Source: Nitrospirota bacterium
GTDB lineage: Bacteria > Nitrospirota > Nitrospiria > Nitrospirales > Nitrospiraceae
Length of the DNA: 64,000 bases
Reading direction: 5' to 3'
Assembly (NCBI GenBank): GCA_040757595.1
Contig: JBFLWP010000015.1
Location: 1-64,000, forward strand
In this document: in pieces, positions 48,855 through 58,432 of the stretch
Numbering within the stretch: position 1 is the first letter of the stretch
How the letters are laid out: every line of letters begins with the position of its first letter
Position numbers and translations under genes: made by a program
Notes under the pieces: generated by a model
What the model saw: the letters and a program-made list of their open reading frames with translations, nothing else
What the model was told of the DNA's origin: nothing
Database searches by the model: none

Positions 48855-51188
48855 ATGGCACGCACGACCGCAATGAACGGTTTCCTCTGGGCGGGAAGCG
48901 TCCTGCTCTCCGCGCTCGTGCTGTTGGCTGGCTGCGCCTCCTCCGGCGATGTGGAGCAGGCGCGGCGCGAGTCCGAGCAGGCGAAAGCCAAGATGCGCGC
49001 CGAACTCCAGCAGGAGCGTGCGCTTGCCTCTTCGATGGAAAAAGAAAGTGAAGCCCAAAAAGCTAAGGCGGAGAAGCTGGCGAAGGCCCTGGGGGGCGGC
49101 GCGTCGGATGGGAAGGCGCTGAGGGCGCCGACCGTCTGCCCGCCGAATACGAATCCCCATGCGCTCGCCATCCAGGTGGTCAATGACAGCGACCAGTCCG
49201 ACAGCGACGTCTATCTGCTCTTGACGGGCAAGGGCATTGGCTGGCCGACCGGTCCCCCTAACGGTCTTTCCTATCTGGATATCGGCAGCAACCCCACGGG
49301 ATCGGCGGCGGCCAAACCCGTGAGCAAGCTACCGGCGCTGGCCTGCACCGTGATCTCGCCCTACACCGGCCGCTCGCTCCAGGTGTATCAATTCTCGGTC
49401 GCGGCGATCAGCGGCGGGCGGCTCATGGTCTCCTATAAGACCCCGGTTGCCGTCTCCAACGGCAATTTCCCCACCGGCACCGAATCCTTCCGTTGGGACA
49501 AGATGGAGTTCGGCTATCCCGGGAGCGGCGCGGACCTGACCTCCATGGACTTCTTCGGGATCCCGATGCAGTTCGACTACCTGGACGGCGCCAACACCGT
49601 GCTGAACACCATGACCTATTACGCCTCGACGGGCACCATCCTGAACCAGCTTTACGGGCTCAGCCCCGCGATGGGCCAGGCCTTCCAGGCGATCGGCTCG
49701 ACGAAGACCGGCACCTGGACGCCGAGCCAGGGCCTCACGCAGTTTTCCCGCGTCATGGGCCCCTCCCTGCTGGCGTCCGCTTCGTCAAACGGCTCACCGG
49801 CCCCCTATCCCAGCTTCGGGCCTTACCTGACCACCCTGGTCGGACAGCCATTCACGGTCAGCGGAGCCGGGAATGCCGGGTGTCCCAACGCCGTCCCATA
49901 CACCTACTCGGCGAGCTTTGCCTCGGATGGGAAGGGCGGCTATGTCGTAACCTTGACGGGCGCGACGAATGGGACGCCCTGCGGAATCACACCCGGTCCC
50001 AATCCCCAAACCGTGACGCTCCCGCAGAATCTGACCGTCACGGTCAAGCTGCCGGCCCCTTCCAAGGATGCGGGATACGACGTCAACCTCTATGGCGCGC
50101 CGGCGACGGCCTTCTCAGTGCCGACCACTGGCATGACGTCGGCGCAGATCAGAGCCGTCCCCAACAGCCTCTATGCGGTGATCGCCGGGGATTTCATGGC
50201 CGGGATCAACTTCGGCTACGTGGGCAAAGGGAGCAACGCCCCGCAGAATAGCGCGAATTGGTACAGTAACCCGCCGATCCTCTACCCCTTCGGTGGCGCG
50301 CGGAAGAAAAACGACGGCCATTACAATGCCTATGCGGCGGTCTTTTACAACCTGTCGGATGCCTATGGGTTTGCCTACAGCGACCGCGGCGGACGGCCCA
50401 GCCCCTACGTGCCGCTGCCGAGCAACGTGCCCACGATGCGCATCACCATTCTGAACGACAACCGGTTGAACGCCCCGCAGGTCACCGTGTCGAATCCGAC
50501 CAGCTCCTCGCTGACGATTTCGTGGCCGGCCGTTAGCGGCGCGACGGGCTATACGGTCAACATAAGTTACGGTGGGGGTATTCCGGTCCCCGGAGTCACA
50601 CTCACCCCAGCCATGCCCAGTCCAAGTGGAACCACGATCTCAGGCCTGAGCCCCGGCACCACCTATCAAATCAGCGCCACCGCCACGGGCACAAACAATG
50701 ACCATGCCATTCAATCCTACGTTGTCCCTGTCTACGGGACAACGGCCGGCGCGCTCCCGTCTCTCACCGGCGGTTCCATCTCCTTCGGCACCGGCCTCAA
50801 TTGGTCCGTGGGCACATCCAAGACCCCGCCGTCGAACTACACCTTCGCCATCAATGGCTCCTCCTACACCGTGGGCGGCTCGCAGAACGCTGCGATCGCC
50901 GGCGCCCCGGGGATCAACGTCTACGGGCTCACCATCACTAACGGGACCAAGACCCTGTATCAGGGGAATTATGTCGTCAACCTGACCAGCGCCAGCGGAC
51001 AGTATTATGTCGAGAACGCCTTCCTGACCCCCCCCAACTCCAATCTCCTGACGACGGCCTGGAGCAAAGGAGGCGGAAACGGCTTCCCGGCCGGACCTTT
51101 TCCGAATAACGGCTCCCTCGTCATCGGCACCCCCTTCGCGCCGGTGGCGACCAAGCAAACCGCGCCGGTCGTCTTTCCAACACCGTGA
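48855..51188 (+). CDS. GH64-type beta-1,3-glucanase lipoprotein with FnIII domain (island lipoprotein 2)
   Basis: This 777-residue lipoprotein has lipobox LVLLAGC (Cys27) and a coiled stalk to about 85. The enzyme domain (about 95-480) shows the GH64 layout: IQVVNDSDQSDSDVYLLLTGKG, FRWDKMEFGYPG, TSMDFFGIPMQFDYLD, PYTYSASFASDGKGGYVVTL, SLYAVIAGDFMAGINFG. An FnIII-like domain (about 525-620, VTVSNPTSSSLTISWPAV) and a beta-rich tail follow. GH64 enzymes hydrolyse laminarin-type beta-1,3-glucan. ATG 48855 is standard. GC is visibly lower than flanks. Confidence 0.85.
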   Translation: MARTTAMNGFLWAGSVLLSALVLLAGCASSGDVEQARRESEQAKAKMRAELQQERALASSMEKESEAQKAKAEKLAKALGGGASDGKALRAPTVCPPNTNPHALAIQVVNDSDQSDSDVYLLLTGKGIGWPTGPPNGLSYLDIGSNPTGSAAAKPVSKLPALACTVISPYTGRSLQVYQFSVAAISGGRLMVSYKTPVAVSNGNFPTGTESFRWDKMEFGYPGSGADLTSMDFFGIPMQFDYLDGANTVLNTMTYYASTGTILNQLYGLSPAMGQAFQAIGSTKTGTWTPSQGLTQFSRVMGPSLLASASSNGSPAPYPSFGPYLTTLVGQPFTVSGAGNAGCPNAVPYTYSASFASDGKGGYVVTLTGATNGTPCGITPGPNPQTVTLPQNLTVTVKLPAPSKDAGYDVNLYGAPATAFSVPTTGMTSAQIRAVPNSLYAVIAGDFMAGINFGYVGKGSNAPQNSANWYSNPPILYPFGGARKKNDGHYNAYAAVFYNLSDAYGFAYSDRGGRPSPYVPLPSNVPTMRITILNDNRLNAPQVTVSNPTSSSLTISWPAVSGATGYTVNISYGGGIPVPGVTLTPAMPSPSGTTISGLSPGTTYQISATATGTNNDHAIQSYVVPVYGTTAGALPSLTGGSISFGTGLNWSVGTSKTPPSNYTFAINGSSYTVGGSQNAAIAGAPGINVYGLTITNGTKTLYQGNYVVNLTSASGQYYVENAFLTPPNSNLLTTAWSKGGGNGFPAGPFPNNGSLVIGTPFAPVATKQTAPVVFPTP

Positions 51189-51269
51189 ATGGAGATCCGC
51201 GCGGGATGTCGCGCGGGCGTGACACGTTCCAACAACGGAATGTCCATGACCAGCTTGAGGAGGACCGAC

Positions 51270-54200
51270 ATGTACGGCAGCCGGGGAGCAGGACGTGTCA
51301 CACTGATCGCCGTCGTCATGCTGGCCGGCTGCGCCACCTCCGGCGACGTGGAGCAGGTCCGGCAAGAGCGCGAGCAGGCGAGTGCCAAGATGCGCGCGGA
51401 GCTGGAGCAGGAGCGGACACTCGCCGCCTCGATGGAGAAGGAAAGCCAGGCCAAGCGGGCCGAGGCGGACAAGCTGGCCGCGGCTCTGGGAGGCGGGGCG
51501 GTCGCAGGCAGGCCCCTAGCAAAGGCTCCAGCCGCCGGGCAAGGTATGAGCCTGACCACGGCGCTGGCCACTTCGAGCTGCATACAAGCGATTCAGGCAC
51601 AGGGCCACAACCCCCCTGTGCCAAAAGCACTTTTTATCAACAGCGGTACGTCCTGCGGCAACGTCACGGTGAGCACCGCGGATACGACGGCGTTCACAGC
51701 CCAGACTCCCCTGATCCCTGTCGTCGTCGGAGCCGGCGGCACCCTGGCATTTCAGGATCCGGGCGCGGGCAATTCGACGACGCTCTATGCCAGCTCGTTT
51801 CTCATTCAGAACGCCGGGATCATGCAAGCCGGATCGGCGGCTAGTCCGATCCAAGGTCAAATCACCATCGTCATGGCCGGGAATCAATCGGCAGCCTTGG
51901 CCCCTACTGCCACAGGCTCTGCTGCGATCGTGAGCACCTCGAACACCACGCCCAACTCGCGCGATATCACCGTGATGGACGGGGGGGTGTTGCAACTGTA
52001 CGGGAGCAAGGGGCTGTCGGCGGCGCCAGGCACCATGAACAACGACATTGTGGGCGGCACGAAGAGTTGGACCTACCTGACCGCGCCGGCCGGTCCGGCG
52101 ACATATAACGATGCGGAAAACGTCAGCGCCCCCGTACCGGCGACCAATCCGGCTACCACCCTCACCCTGGCGACCACGGTGGACTGGCAGAAAAACGACT
52201 GGATCTCCGTCGCCACGACCAGCTTTTCATCCCATCAGACGGAGATCGTGCAGATTTGCGCGATCTCATCCGTCACCAACCCAGACCCACAGGCGTCTGC
52301 ACTGGGATTGCCCACCAGCGTGAGCCAGATCACCTTGTGTTCAACCACCCCACTCAAGCATTACCACTATGGTGGCCTGGCACCCACGCCGGGGTTCTTC
52401 CCGGCCAACACGACGCAGACGGTCGTGACCGGCGGTAAGCCGATCAACGTGAGCTATCAGGCGAAAAGCTTCTATGACGATCACACCCGCAACTACGGCA
52501 TTGACGAGCGGGCGGAAGTGGCTCTGCTGTCCCGGAACATCAAGCTGACCTCGGTGGCCGGCCAAACCACCGACGCCAACAATTTCATCGGTGGCCACTT
52601 GGTTGCGATGGTCACCAGCGCGACATACCCCACCCTCAAACTGGTAGGAGTGGAGATCGAAAAATTCGGGCAAGGGCTTACAGGACGGTACCCGGTTCAT
52701 CTGCACATGCTGCAACAACTACCCAGCGGGAACGTGCTGGTCCAGGATGTGAGTGTCCACCATAGTTACAACAAGTGTTATGTGCCCCACCAGACTCCCA
52801 ACGCCAAGTTCTATAACAATGTCTGCGTCCGCACGGTCGGCCAGGGGATGTACCTGGAAGACGGCAGCCATATCACTGGCAACCAGTTCATGCGGAACCA
52901 TATCGCCGGCACCATGACGGCCCAGACTACCTATTCCTATCCGCCGCAGCCGCCCAGCATCTACTGGGATGGGGATAATTTACAAAGCGCGCAGGCATCC
53001 AACAGCAACTGGTACAACGTCAAGAACATCCCGGACACCGCCCAATCCAATGCCAATGCGAATCCTCTGGACTCGACACACCCAGGTGGGTTCTGGATCA
53101 CCAACCTCGGCAACACCTTCGTCAACAATTCGGTGGCCGGGTGCCAGAGCTTAGGCCGAGGCTATTGGCTCTTGGCCCAGGGCACGGGAAGCACTAACTA
53201 CCCGGAATTCACAGGCAATCGCGTCCACGGATGTTACAACGGGATCGACAACGATGATGAGACGGGCAACACCCAGCAGCCCTACCCCATGTTGTCAAAC
53301 TCGTCACAATACGCTCCTGTGCTCGTGCTGACCGACAACACGATCACCCGTTCGCGCAATAAGGCAGCCTGGTTCCGAAACTGGTATGTCACTCTTCACA
53401 ATCATCGGTTTGCCACGAACCTGCGCGGGTTCTCGCTGCTAGTGGGTGGCGGGCCTGAAGGGACCTTCCCCGGCTTCTGGGGTCTCGTCTACCAAAACGT
53501 GATCGCCGGGATGACCAGGAATAACGTGGAGCGGTATCCGGTCTGTAAACTCGGTTCCGCGCCCGCCGCCACCACCTGGCAAACAGAATGTACCGATGTG
53601 CAATTATTGGGATCAGGCGCCACGTGGGGCAATTACCCGAGCTCCAATACGAACGTCCAGGGCTACAGTTATTATGATGGCCCGGCCAGGATCGAGCACA
53701 ACCGCTTCCTCAATTTCCGCTTCGATCCCACAGGCATTCATGCGACCGATCAGGCCGCCCGGTTGCTGACCAAGACCGACATTCAGAACATCGCCACCTA
53801 CGGAACGCAAGGCCAACTCGAGGGCCTTGTGACCCAGGCTGCAGCGAATGCCGCTCCGTCCTCGAACTACAAAGGCTATGTCGGCGACGTGGCCAACGGG
53901 TGGCAAACATCCAACGCGCAAACCGTTCCGCCGACGCAATATATCCGCGACAGCATTTGGGACAATGTGGACTTCAAGCACCAGGTCTATACGGAGGCGG
54001 TCAACATGGGCCCCTTCAACGACGGGGACAAGACGACCGTGATCCGCGATCTGGATAGTCAACTGAGCGGCCTGAGGGTCGTGGACGGCGGCGGCCATTC
54101 CGATCCCAATGTCGTGCCGATCTCGCTCAACAGCGTGGACTACTTTGCCACAGATTTCACCGTGGACGAGCCCCATTCGCGAGGCCCGAACGATTTCCGC

Positions 54201-55628
54201 TCAACCTCGCTCATGAGCCCGCACAAGTATGCCACGCTGAACATCGAATCGGTGAACAACCCGCCGTATGGCGGCACGGGAACGTGCCCAGCGAGCAATG
54301 CAGGTGCTAATTATATCCCCACGTGCTTTCGCGTGGTGGTTCAGCGGGACATGCCCGCCTACGGCGATACAGTCTTTCCGAGCCTGTTTCTGAATGGTCG
54401 CGGCCAATTACCGATCTATGAACCCTTTGTCATGGATCGGATGGGCTACGTGGTTTACGGGGCGCAAGGCACTGAAAACAATCCGCCGTATACTCTCACG
54501 GCCCTTCAGAATCAGCTTCTCTTCAGCTATACCGACCCGGGCGTGAAGAAGACGGGGGAGTTTTTCGTCAATCGCGTCGCGGTCTATCAACCGGTGACGA
54601 CGCCGGCCAACATCAAGGTCTATCGGATTCGCCGTCAGTGGGGAGGGCAACTCTACGGGAACTCGCCGTTGTCGTACCCGCCCAATTTCATTCCGCCGGG
54701 GGGCGCCGGCAATACCTGTGATGGCATATTCAGTCAAAACCAAAGCACGAAGGAGACGAAGTGGCAAGATTGTCTCAACCGCGCCAGGAACGTATCGCCG
54801 TATGCCGGTGGGATGACTATACCGGCAGCAATGGGTGCAACCCAGGCGGATCAATGGAAGAACTTTGAGGCGCCCTACAAGACCCTGATGGCAATCAAGA
54901 ACCCGCAGTCGTCCGACATAGCGACCTTCATCGCCAATCAGACTTTCTTCTACGACACCACCAGCGGCCTGCTGTACTTCTACATGATCGAGGATAAACC
55001 GGTGCAGAGCCAGTATTCCCCTTTTGGCACCTGCGATGCGGCCAATTACAATACCGGCAACAATTACGTCTCGCAAATACAGAAGATCAAGGCATTTAGC
55101 GATCCGAACAGCGTGCAAGCCGCCTTGGATGCTTCCTGCCTGGTCAGCGGCGGTGCACCCCATCACAATGACCTATTTGTGTGCAATGAAAACGGCTGCG
55201 CGGCCTATCTGGTCGATTTTTCCACGGCTGTCGTAACGACTCCTACCGTATTACCGTCCACACCGCCGCACCCCATATCCAGGACCGACTACAGCGCCTG
55301 GAACCAGTACCACCTCGTCTATGGCACACCAGCACAACAGCCCAACGGAGTGCCGGTCCCGGCCACAGCGCCGACTGACGGCACAGCCTTGCCCGCCTTC
55401 AAGGCACCGGTTGATGGAACGGCTCCCCCAACCGGAAACAACATTACCTATAACTTTTTGCCGCTATCGGGCGGACCGAATAATGGCGGTCCGTTCCCGG
55501 TCACGGAAAATTTCCGCTATCATTGCGTCATCACGCCGCCTTGGGCGCCGGTAAACGCCAGAGGCACCTATCCCGCCGGAGGGGGCACGAACTATCACCT
55601 CGCGCAGTTGGTTTGCCAGTCACCTTAG
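51270..55628 (+). CDS. Large G8/CEMIP-like parallel-beta-helix lipoprotein (island lipoprotein 3)
   Basis: This 1452-residue lipoprotein has lipobox VMLAGC (Cys21) and the shared coiled stalk to about 75. The rest is Asn/Thr/Gly-rich and matches the architecture of G8-domain/CEMIP (TMEM2) proteins: VMDGGVLQLYGSKGLS, DWISVATTSFSSHQTEIVQI, NYGIDERAEVALLSRNI, GGHLVAM, GVEIEKFGQGLTGRYPVHLHM, DVSVHHSYNKC. In animals these are hyaluronan depolymerases. It is much larger than its neighbours. ATG 51270 follows GAGGAGG with good spacing. Activity on any polysaccharide is inferred. Confidence 0.85.
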   Translation: MYGSRGAGRVTLIAVVMLAGCATSGDVEQVRQEREQASAKMRAELEQERTLAASMEKESQAKRAEADKLAAALGGGAVAGRPLAKAPAAGQGMSLTTALATSSCIQAIQAQGHNPPVPKALFINSGTSCGNVTVSTADTTAFTAQTPLIPVVVGAGGTLAFQDPGAGNSTTLYASSFLIQNAGIMQAGSAASPIQGQITIVMAGNQSAALAPTATGSAAIVSTSNTTPNSRDITVMDGGVLQLYGSKGLSAAPGTMNNDIVGGTKSWTYLTAPAGPATYNDAENVSAPVPATNPATTLTLATTVDWQKNDWISVATTSFSSHQTEIVQICAISSVTNPDPQASALGLPTSVSQITLCSTTPLKHYHYGGLAPTPGFFPANTTQTVVTGGKPINVSYQAKSFYDDHTRNYGIDERAEVALLSRNIKLTSVAGQTTDANNFIGGHLVAMVTSATYPTLKLVGVEIEKFGQGLTGRYPVHLHMLQQLPSGNVLVQDVSVHHSYNKCYVPHQTPNAKFYNNVCVRTVGQGMYLEDGSHITGNQFMRNHIAGTMTAQTTYSYPPQPPSIYWDGDNLQSAQASNSNWYNVKNIPDTAQSNANANPLDSTHPGGFWITNLGNTFVNNSVAGCQSLGRGYWLLAQGTGSTNYPEFTGNRVHGCYNGIDNDDETGNTQQPYPMLSNSSQYAPVLVLTDNTITRSRNKAAWFRNWYVTLHNHRFATNLRGFSLLVGGGPEGTFPGFWGLVYQNVIAGMTRNNVERYPVCKLGSAPAATTWQTECTDVQLLGSGATWGNYPSSNTNVQGYSYYDGPARIEHNRFLNFRFDPTGIHATDQAARLLTKTDIQNIATYGTQGQLEGLVTQAAANAAPSSNYKGYVGDVANGWQTSNAQTVPPTQYIRDSIWDNVDFKHQVYTEAVNMGPFNDGDKTTVIRDLDSQLSGLRVVDGGGHSDPNVVPISLNSVDYFATDFTVDEPHSRGPNDFRSTSLMSPHKYATLNIESVNNPPYGGTGTCPASNAGANYIPTCFRVVVQRDMPAYGDTVFPSLFLNGRGQLPIYEPFVMDRMGYVVYGAQGTENNPPYTLTALQNQLLFSYTDPGVKKTGEFFVNRVAVYQPVTTPANIKVYRIRRQWGGQLYGNSPLSYPPNFIPPGGAGNTCDGIFSQNQSTKETKWQDCLNRARNVSPYAGGMTIPAAMGATQADQWKNFEAPYKTLMAIKNPQSSDIATFIANQTFFYDTTSGLLYFYMIEDKPVQSQYSPFGTCDAANYNTGNNYVSQIQKIKAFSDPNSVQAALDASCLVSGGAPHHNDLFVCNENGCAAYLVDFSTAVVTTPTVLPSTPPHPISRTDYSAWNQYHLVYGTPAQQPNGVPVPATAPTDGTALPAFKAPVDGTAPPTGNNITYNFLPLSGGPNNGGPFPVTENFRYHCVITPPWAPVNARGTYPAGGGTNYHLAQLVCQSP

Positions 55629-55649
55629 AGCCCGCTCAAGGAGGATTGC

Positions 55650-56306
55650 ATGCAAGGTTACGAATGGATAAGACCTGCGGCTCTCGCCGGGCTGCTCTGC
55701 GCGGCGGCGGGTATTTCGGCGGTCCCCGTCCAGGCCGAGTGGTACGTGGGCGGCACGATCGGCGCGACCATCCCCAACGGCCTGACCGACACAACCGGCA
55801 CGGGACAGCAAGGCGGCACCTTGACCACCTTCACCCAGCAGACGACGCTCTCCTACGGGGGCAAGGTGGGCTATTTCTTCGAGAGCCACAAGTGGCTGGG
55901 CGTGGACATGGACGTCTCCAATTCGACGCCGCACATCAATCCCAAACAGACGGCGGTGACCGGTGGTACAGGCTTGGGTGCGAACGGCGGGCAGAATCTG
56001 CGCATGACGGTCTGGTCCACGAATCTGGTGGCCCGCTATCCGGGCGAGAGGTTTCGTCCCTACGTCGGCGGCGGGCTCGGCGTCTTTTTCGCCAATGCCG
56101 ACGGGGTCTCGTCATCGAACTGGACGCCGGGCGCCAACGCCTTCGGAGGGCTCAACATCCTGCTGATCGAGCACGTGTCCATGTCTCTCGAATACCGGTA
56201 CCACTATGCGCGCCTCAGCTTCGACAACGTGCTGGGACCGGGACGGGGCTTTGAAGCCAATTACTCCGCGAACACGCTGAACCTCGGGCTCAACTACCAC
56301 TTCTGA
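55650..56306 (+). CDS. Outer-membrane beta-barrel protein (OmpA/OprF-like, small barrel)
   Basis: This 218-residue protein has a signal peptide (ALAGLLCAAAGISAVPVQA) and alternating strands typical of an eight-stranded barrel (EWYVGGTIGATIP, YRYHYARLSFD, LNLGLNYHF with C-terminal Phe). SD AAGGAGG precedes ATG 55650. It follows the lipoprotein island by 22 bp and is likely co-expressed, perhaps a surface or assembly partner. Confidence 0.85.
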   Translation: MQGYEWIRPAALAGLLCAAAGISAVPVQAEWYVGGTIGATIPNGLTDTTGTGQQGGTLTTFTQQTTLSYGGKVGYFFESHKWLGVDMDVSNSTPHINPKQTAVTGGTGLGANGGQNLRMTVWSTNLVARYPGERFRPYVGGGLGVFFANADGVSSSNWTPGANAFGGLNILLIEHVSMSLEYRYHYARLSFDNVLGPGRGFEANYSANTLNLGLNYHF

Positions 56307-56331
56307 AAATTGTCTCAGTCAGGGGGACGTT

Positions 56332-56808
56332 ATGACGACACCGACGCCGGTCTCTTTCACGCGACACATGACAGCCGCGCTGGTTTCCATCATGGGCCTG
56401 CTCCTGTTGCTGCAAGGCTGCGGCAGCAGCGACGAGGTGCAGATCAAGGGGGAGTACTGCCCGCTCCCGCCCAGCGTGGCGGATGAGGACCGGAATAACA
56501 TCAAGAAATTCAGCGCGGACGTCAGCGGGATTATCAAGTCGGTGGCCGGCATCAACGCCGCCGGGGACATTCAGGGCGCGCTGGAGAAGTATTATCCGGC
56601 CGCGCACGACGTGAACCGGGTCTACGCATTGAGCTACGCCGCCTGCGTAGCCTGCCGCCTCGACCCCACAGACGTGAAGGGCTGCGCCCAGCGGTTTGAC
56701 CAGATTATCAACGCGAACAATGCCAAGCGCGAGGAAAGCGCGCGGACGGCGGACGCCTACCGCAAGCAGGTGCTCGACCCGATTCAAGGCACGCCAGGGA
56801 CGAAGTAG
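56332..56808 (+). CDS. Small lipoprotein following the beta-barrel gene
   Basis: This 158-residue lipoprotein has lipobox LLLLQGC (about residue 30). The mature domain is helical (DRNNIKKFSADVSGIIKSVAGINAAGDIQGALEKYYPAAHDVNRVYALSYAACVACRLD shortened) with two close cysteines. ATG 56332 follows a purine-rich GGGGGACG. It ends the lipoprotein/barrel set. No recognised domain. Confidence 0.75.
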   Translation: MTTPTPVSFTRHMTAALVSIMGLLLLLQGCGSSDEVQIKGEYCPLPPSVADEDRNNIKKFSADVSGIIKSVAGINAAGDIQGALEKYYPAAHDVNRVYALSYAACVACRLDPTDVKGCAQRFDQIINANNAKREESARTADAYRKQVLDPIQGTPGTK

Positions 56809-57052
56809 TCCGTCCGGAAGAGGGGCTCCGTCTCCGCCACGCCCTCCTGCATCTGGGAATCACGTTGAGATGTGCTCGGCCGGACGTCGCCGTTTCGCAC
56901 GTCCGAGCCGGGAGCCGCGTCGGCCAGCACGAACCGCTTTCCAACAGTCAGACGGAGTAGTTCACGGTTTCCTGGTTGAGGACTTTTTCGCTCAACCCCG
57001 TCACTTCCGTGGTCCGGCCAGGGATGGGAATTCCCGCTCGATTCAGGGTATG

Positions 57053-58276
57053 ATGTTCGCCGTTATGGCCGGGACACAGCGCCCTCATCACCAGCGCATC
57101 GCAGACATTCAGAAAGCCCTCCAAGAGACATCGGACCTCGACGGCTGGCTGTTCTACGATTTCCGCGGGAGCGATCCGCTCGCCTACCGGGTGCTCCGGC
57201 TCGATCCGGCCAGACACGTGACCCGGCGCTGGTACTACTGGGTGCCGGCGACCGGCGAGCCGGTCAAGCTGATGCACAAGATCGAGCCCCACGTGCTGGA
57301 GGAGCTGCCCGGCGAGACCCAATTCTACATGTCCTGGCAGTCGCTCGGCGCCTGCCTGTCGCGCGTCCTCGCCGGCGTCAAGCGGGCGGCGATGCAGTAC
57401 TCCCCGCAGAACGCGATCCCCTACGTCTCCCGGGTGGACGCGGGCACCGTCGAGCAGGTTCGCGGCTTCGGGGTCGAGGTGGTCACCTCGGCGGACCTCG
57501 TCCAGCGGTTCGAAGCGGTCTGGGACGACCAACAGTTGGCCACGCACCGGGTCGCGGCCGAAGCGCTGCGCCGGATCGTGGACGAGGCCTTCCGGCACGT
57601 GGGCGCTTCCATCGCGGCGCACCGCTCCCTCACGGAGTACGACCTCCAGCAGTTCATCCTTTCCCGGTTCAAGGAGTACGGGCTGGTGACCGCCACCCCG
57701 CCGATCGCGGCGGTCAACGCCCACAGCGCCGACCCCCACTATAGTCCGGCGCCGCAGGGGGCCTCCGTGATCGCCGAGGGGGATCTGGTGCTGATTGACT
57801 TGTGGGCCAAGCAGCCGGCGCCGCGGTCGGTCTATGCGGACATCACCTGGACCGGCTACGTGGGCCGCACGGTTCCGCCCAGGCAGAGCGAGATCTTCGC
57901 AATCGTGCGCCGGGCCCGCGACGCCGCCCTGGAGTTCGTCAAGGCGAGGGTCGCCGCCGGAGACTTCCCCTGCGGCTGGGAGGTGGACGAGGTCAGCCGG
58001 AACGTGATCCGCGACGCCGGCTACGGCGTGAAGTTCTTCCATCGGACCGGCCATTCGATCGGCGAGGAAGTGCACGGCAACGGCGCGAACATCGACAATC
58101 TGGAGACGCGCGACGGCCGGCGCCTCCTGCCCCGCACCTGCTTCTCGATCGAGCCCGGAATCTACCTGGAAGGCCAGTTCGGCATCCGCAGCGAGCTGGA
58201 CGTCTACCTGTCGGACCGGGAGGCGGTCGTCTACGGGCTCCCGCTGCAGACCGAAATCGTCGCCATGCTGGCGTAG
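57053..58276 (+). CDS. M24-family metallopeptidase (Xaa-Pro aminopeptidase-like)
   Basis: This protein of about 407 residues has the creatinase-type N-domain and the pita-bread C-domain. Metal and catalytic residues are in the usual order: LIDLWAK, FFHRTGHSIG (His), FSIEPGIY (Glu), SELDVYL. N-terminal HQRIADIQKALQETSDLDGWLFYDFRG is typical. Start may be ATG 57053 (with AGGG just upstream) or 57065. About 240 bp upstream has no gene. Expected role: cleaves X-Pro peptides. Confidence 0.88.
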   Translation: MFAVMAGTQRPHHQRIADIQKALQETSDLDGWLFYDFRGSDPLAYRVLRLDPARHVTRRWYYWVPATGEPVKLMHKIEPHVLEELPGETQFYMSWQSLGACLSRVLAGVKRAAMQYSPQNAIPYVSRVDAGTVEQVRGFGVEVVTSADLVQRFEAVWDDQQLATHRVAAEALRRIVDEAFRHVGASIAAHRSLTEYDLQQFILSRFKEYGLVTATPPIAAVNAHSADPHYSPAPQGASVIAEGDLVLIDLWAKQPAPRSVYADITWTGYVGRTVPPRQSEIFAIVRRARDAALEFVKARVAAGDFPCGWEVDEVSRNVIRDAGYGVKFFHRTGHSIGEEVHGNGANIDNLETRDGRRLLPRTCFSIEPGIYLEGQFGIRSELDVYLSDREAVVYGLPLQTEIVAMLA

Positions 58277-58280
58277 GCCC

Positions 58281-58356
58281 GAGGCTAGAGGTCCGCGGCG
58301 AGAGGTTATAGCTCTCCCTTCATAACCTAGAGCCTCTCGCCCCTTGCCCTTGACCC
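58281..58356. repeat. Intergenic heptamer inverted array (locus 8)
   Basis: Left arm GAGGCTA, GAGGTCC, GCGGCGA, GAGGTTA; right arm CATAACC, TAGAGCC, TCTCGCC, CCTTGCC. It lies directly 3' of the M24 gene. Confidence 0.75.
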
Positions 58357-58432
58357 GCTCCGCTTGACACCATTCCGCTCCACCGGCTAGAGTTTGCCTG
58401 GGCGCAATGGCCGCGCCAAAGGACGTACGCCC

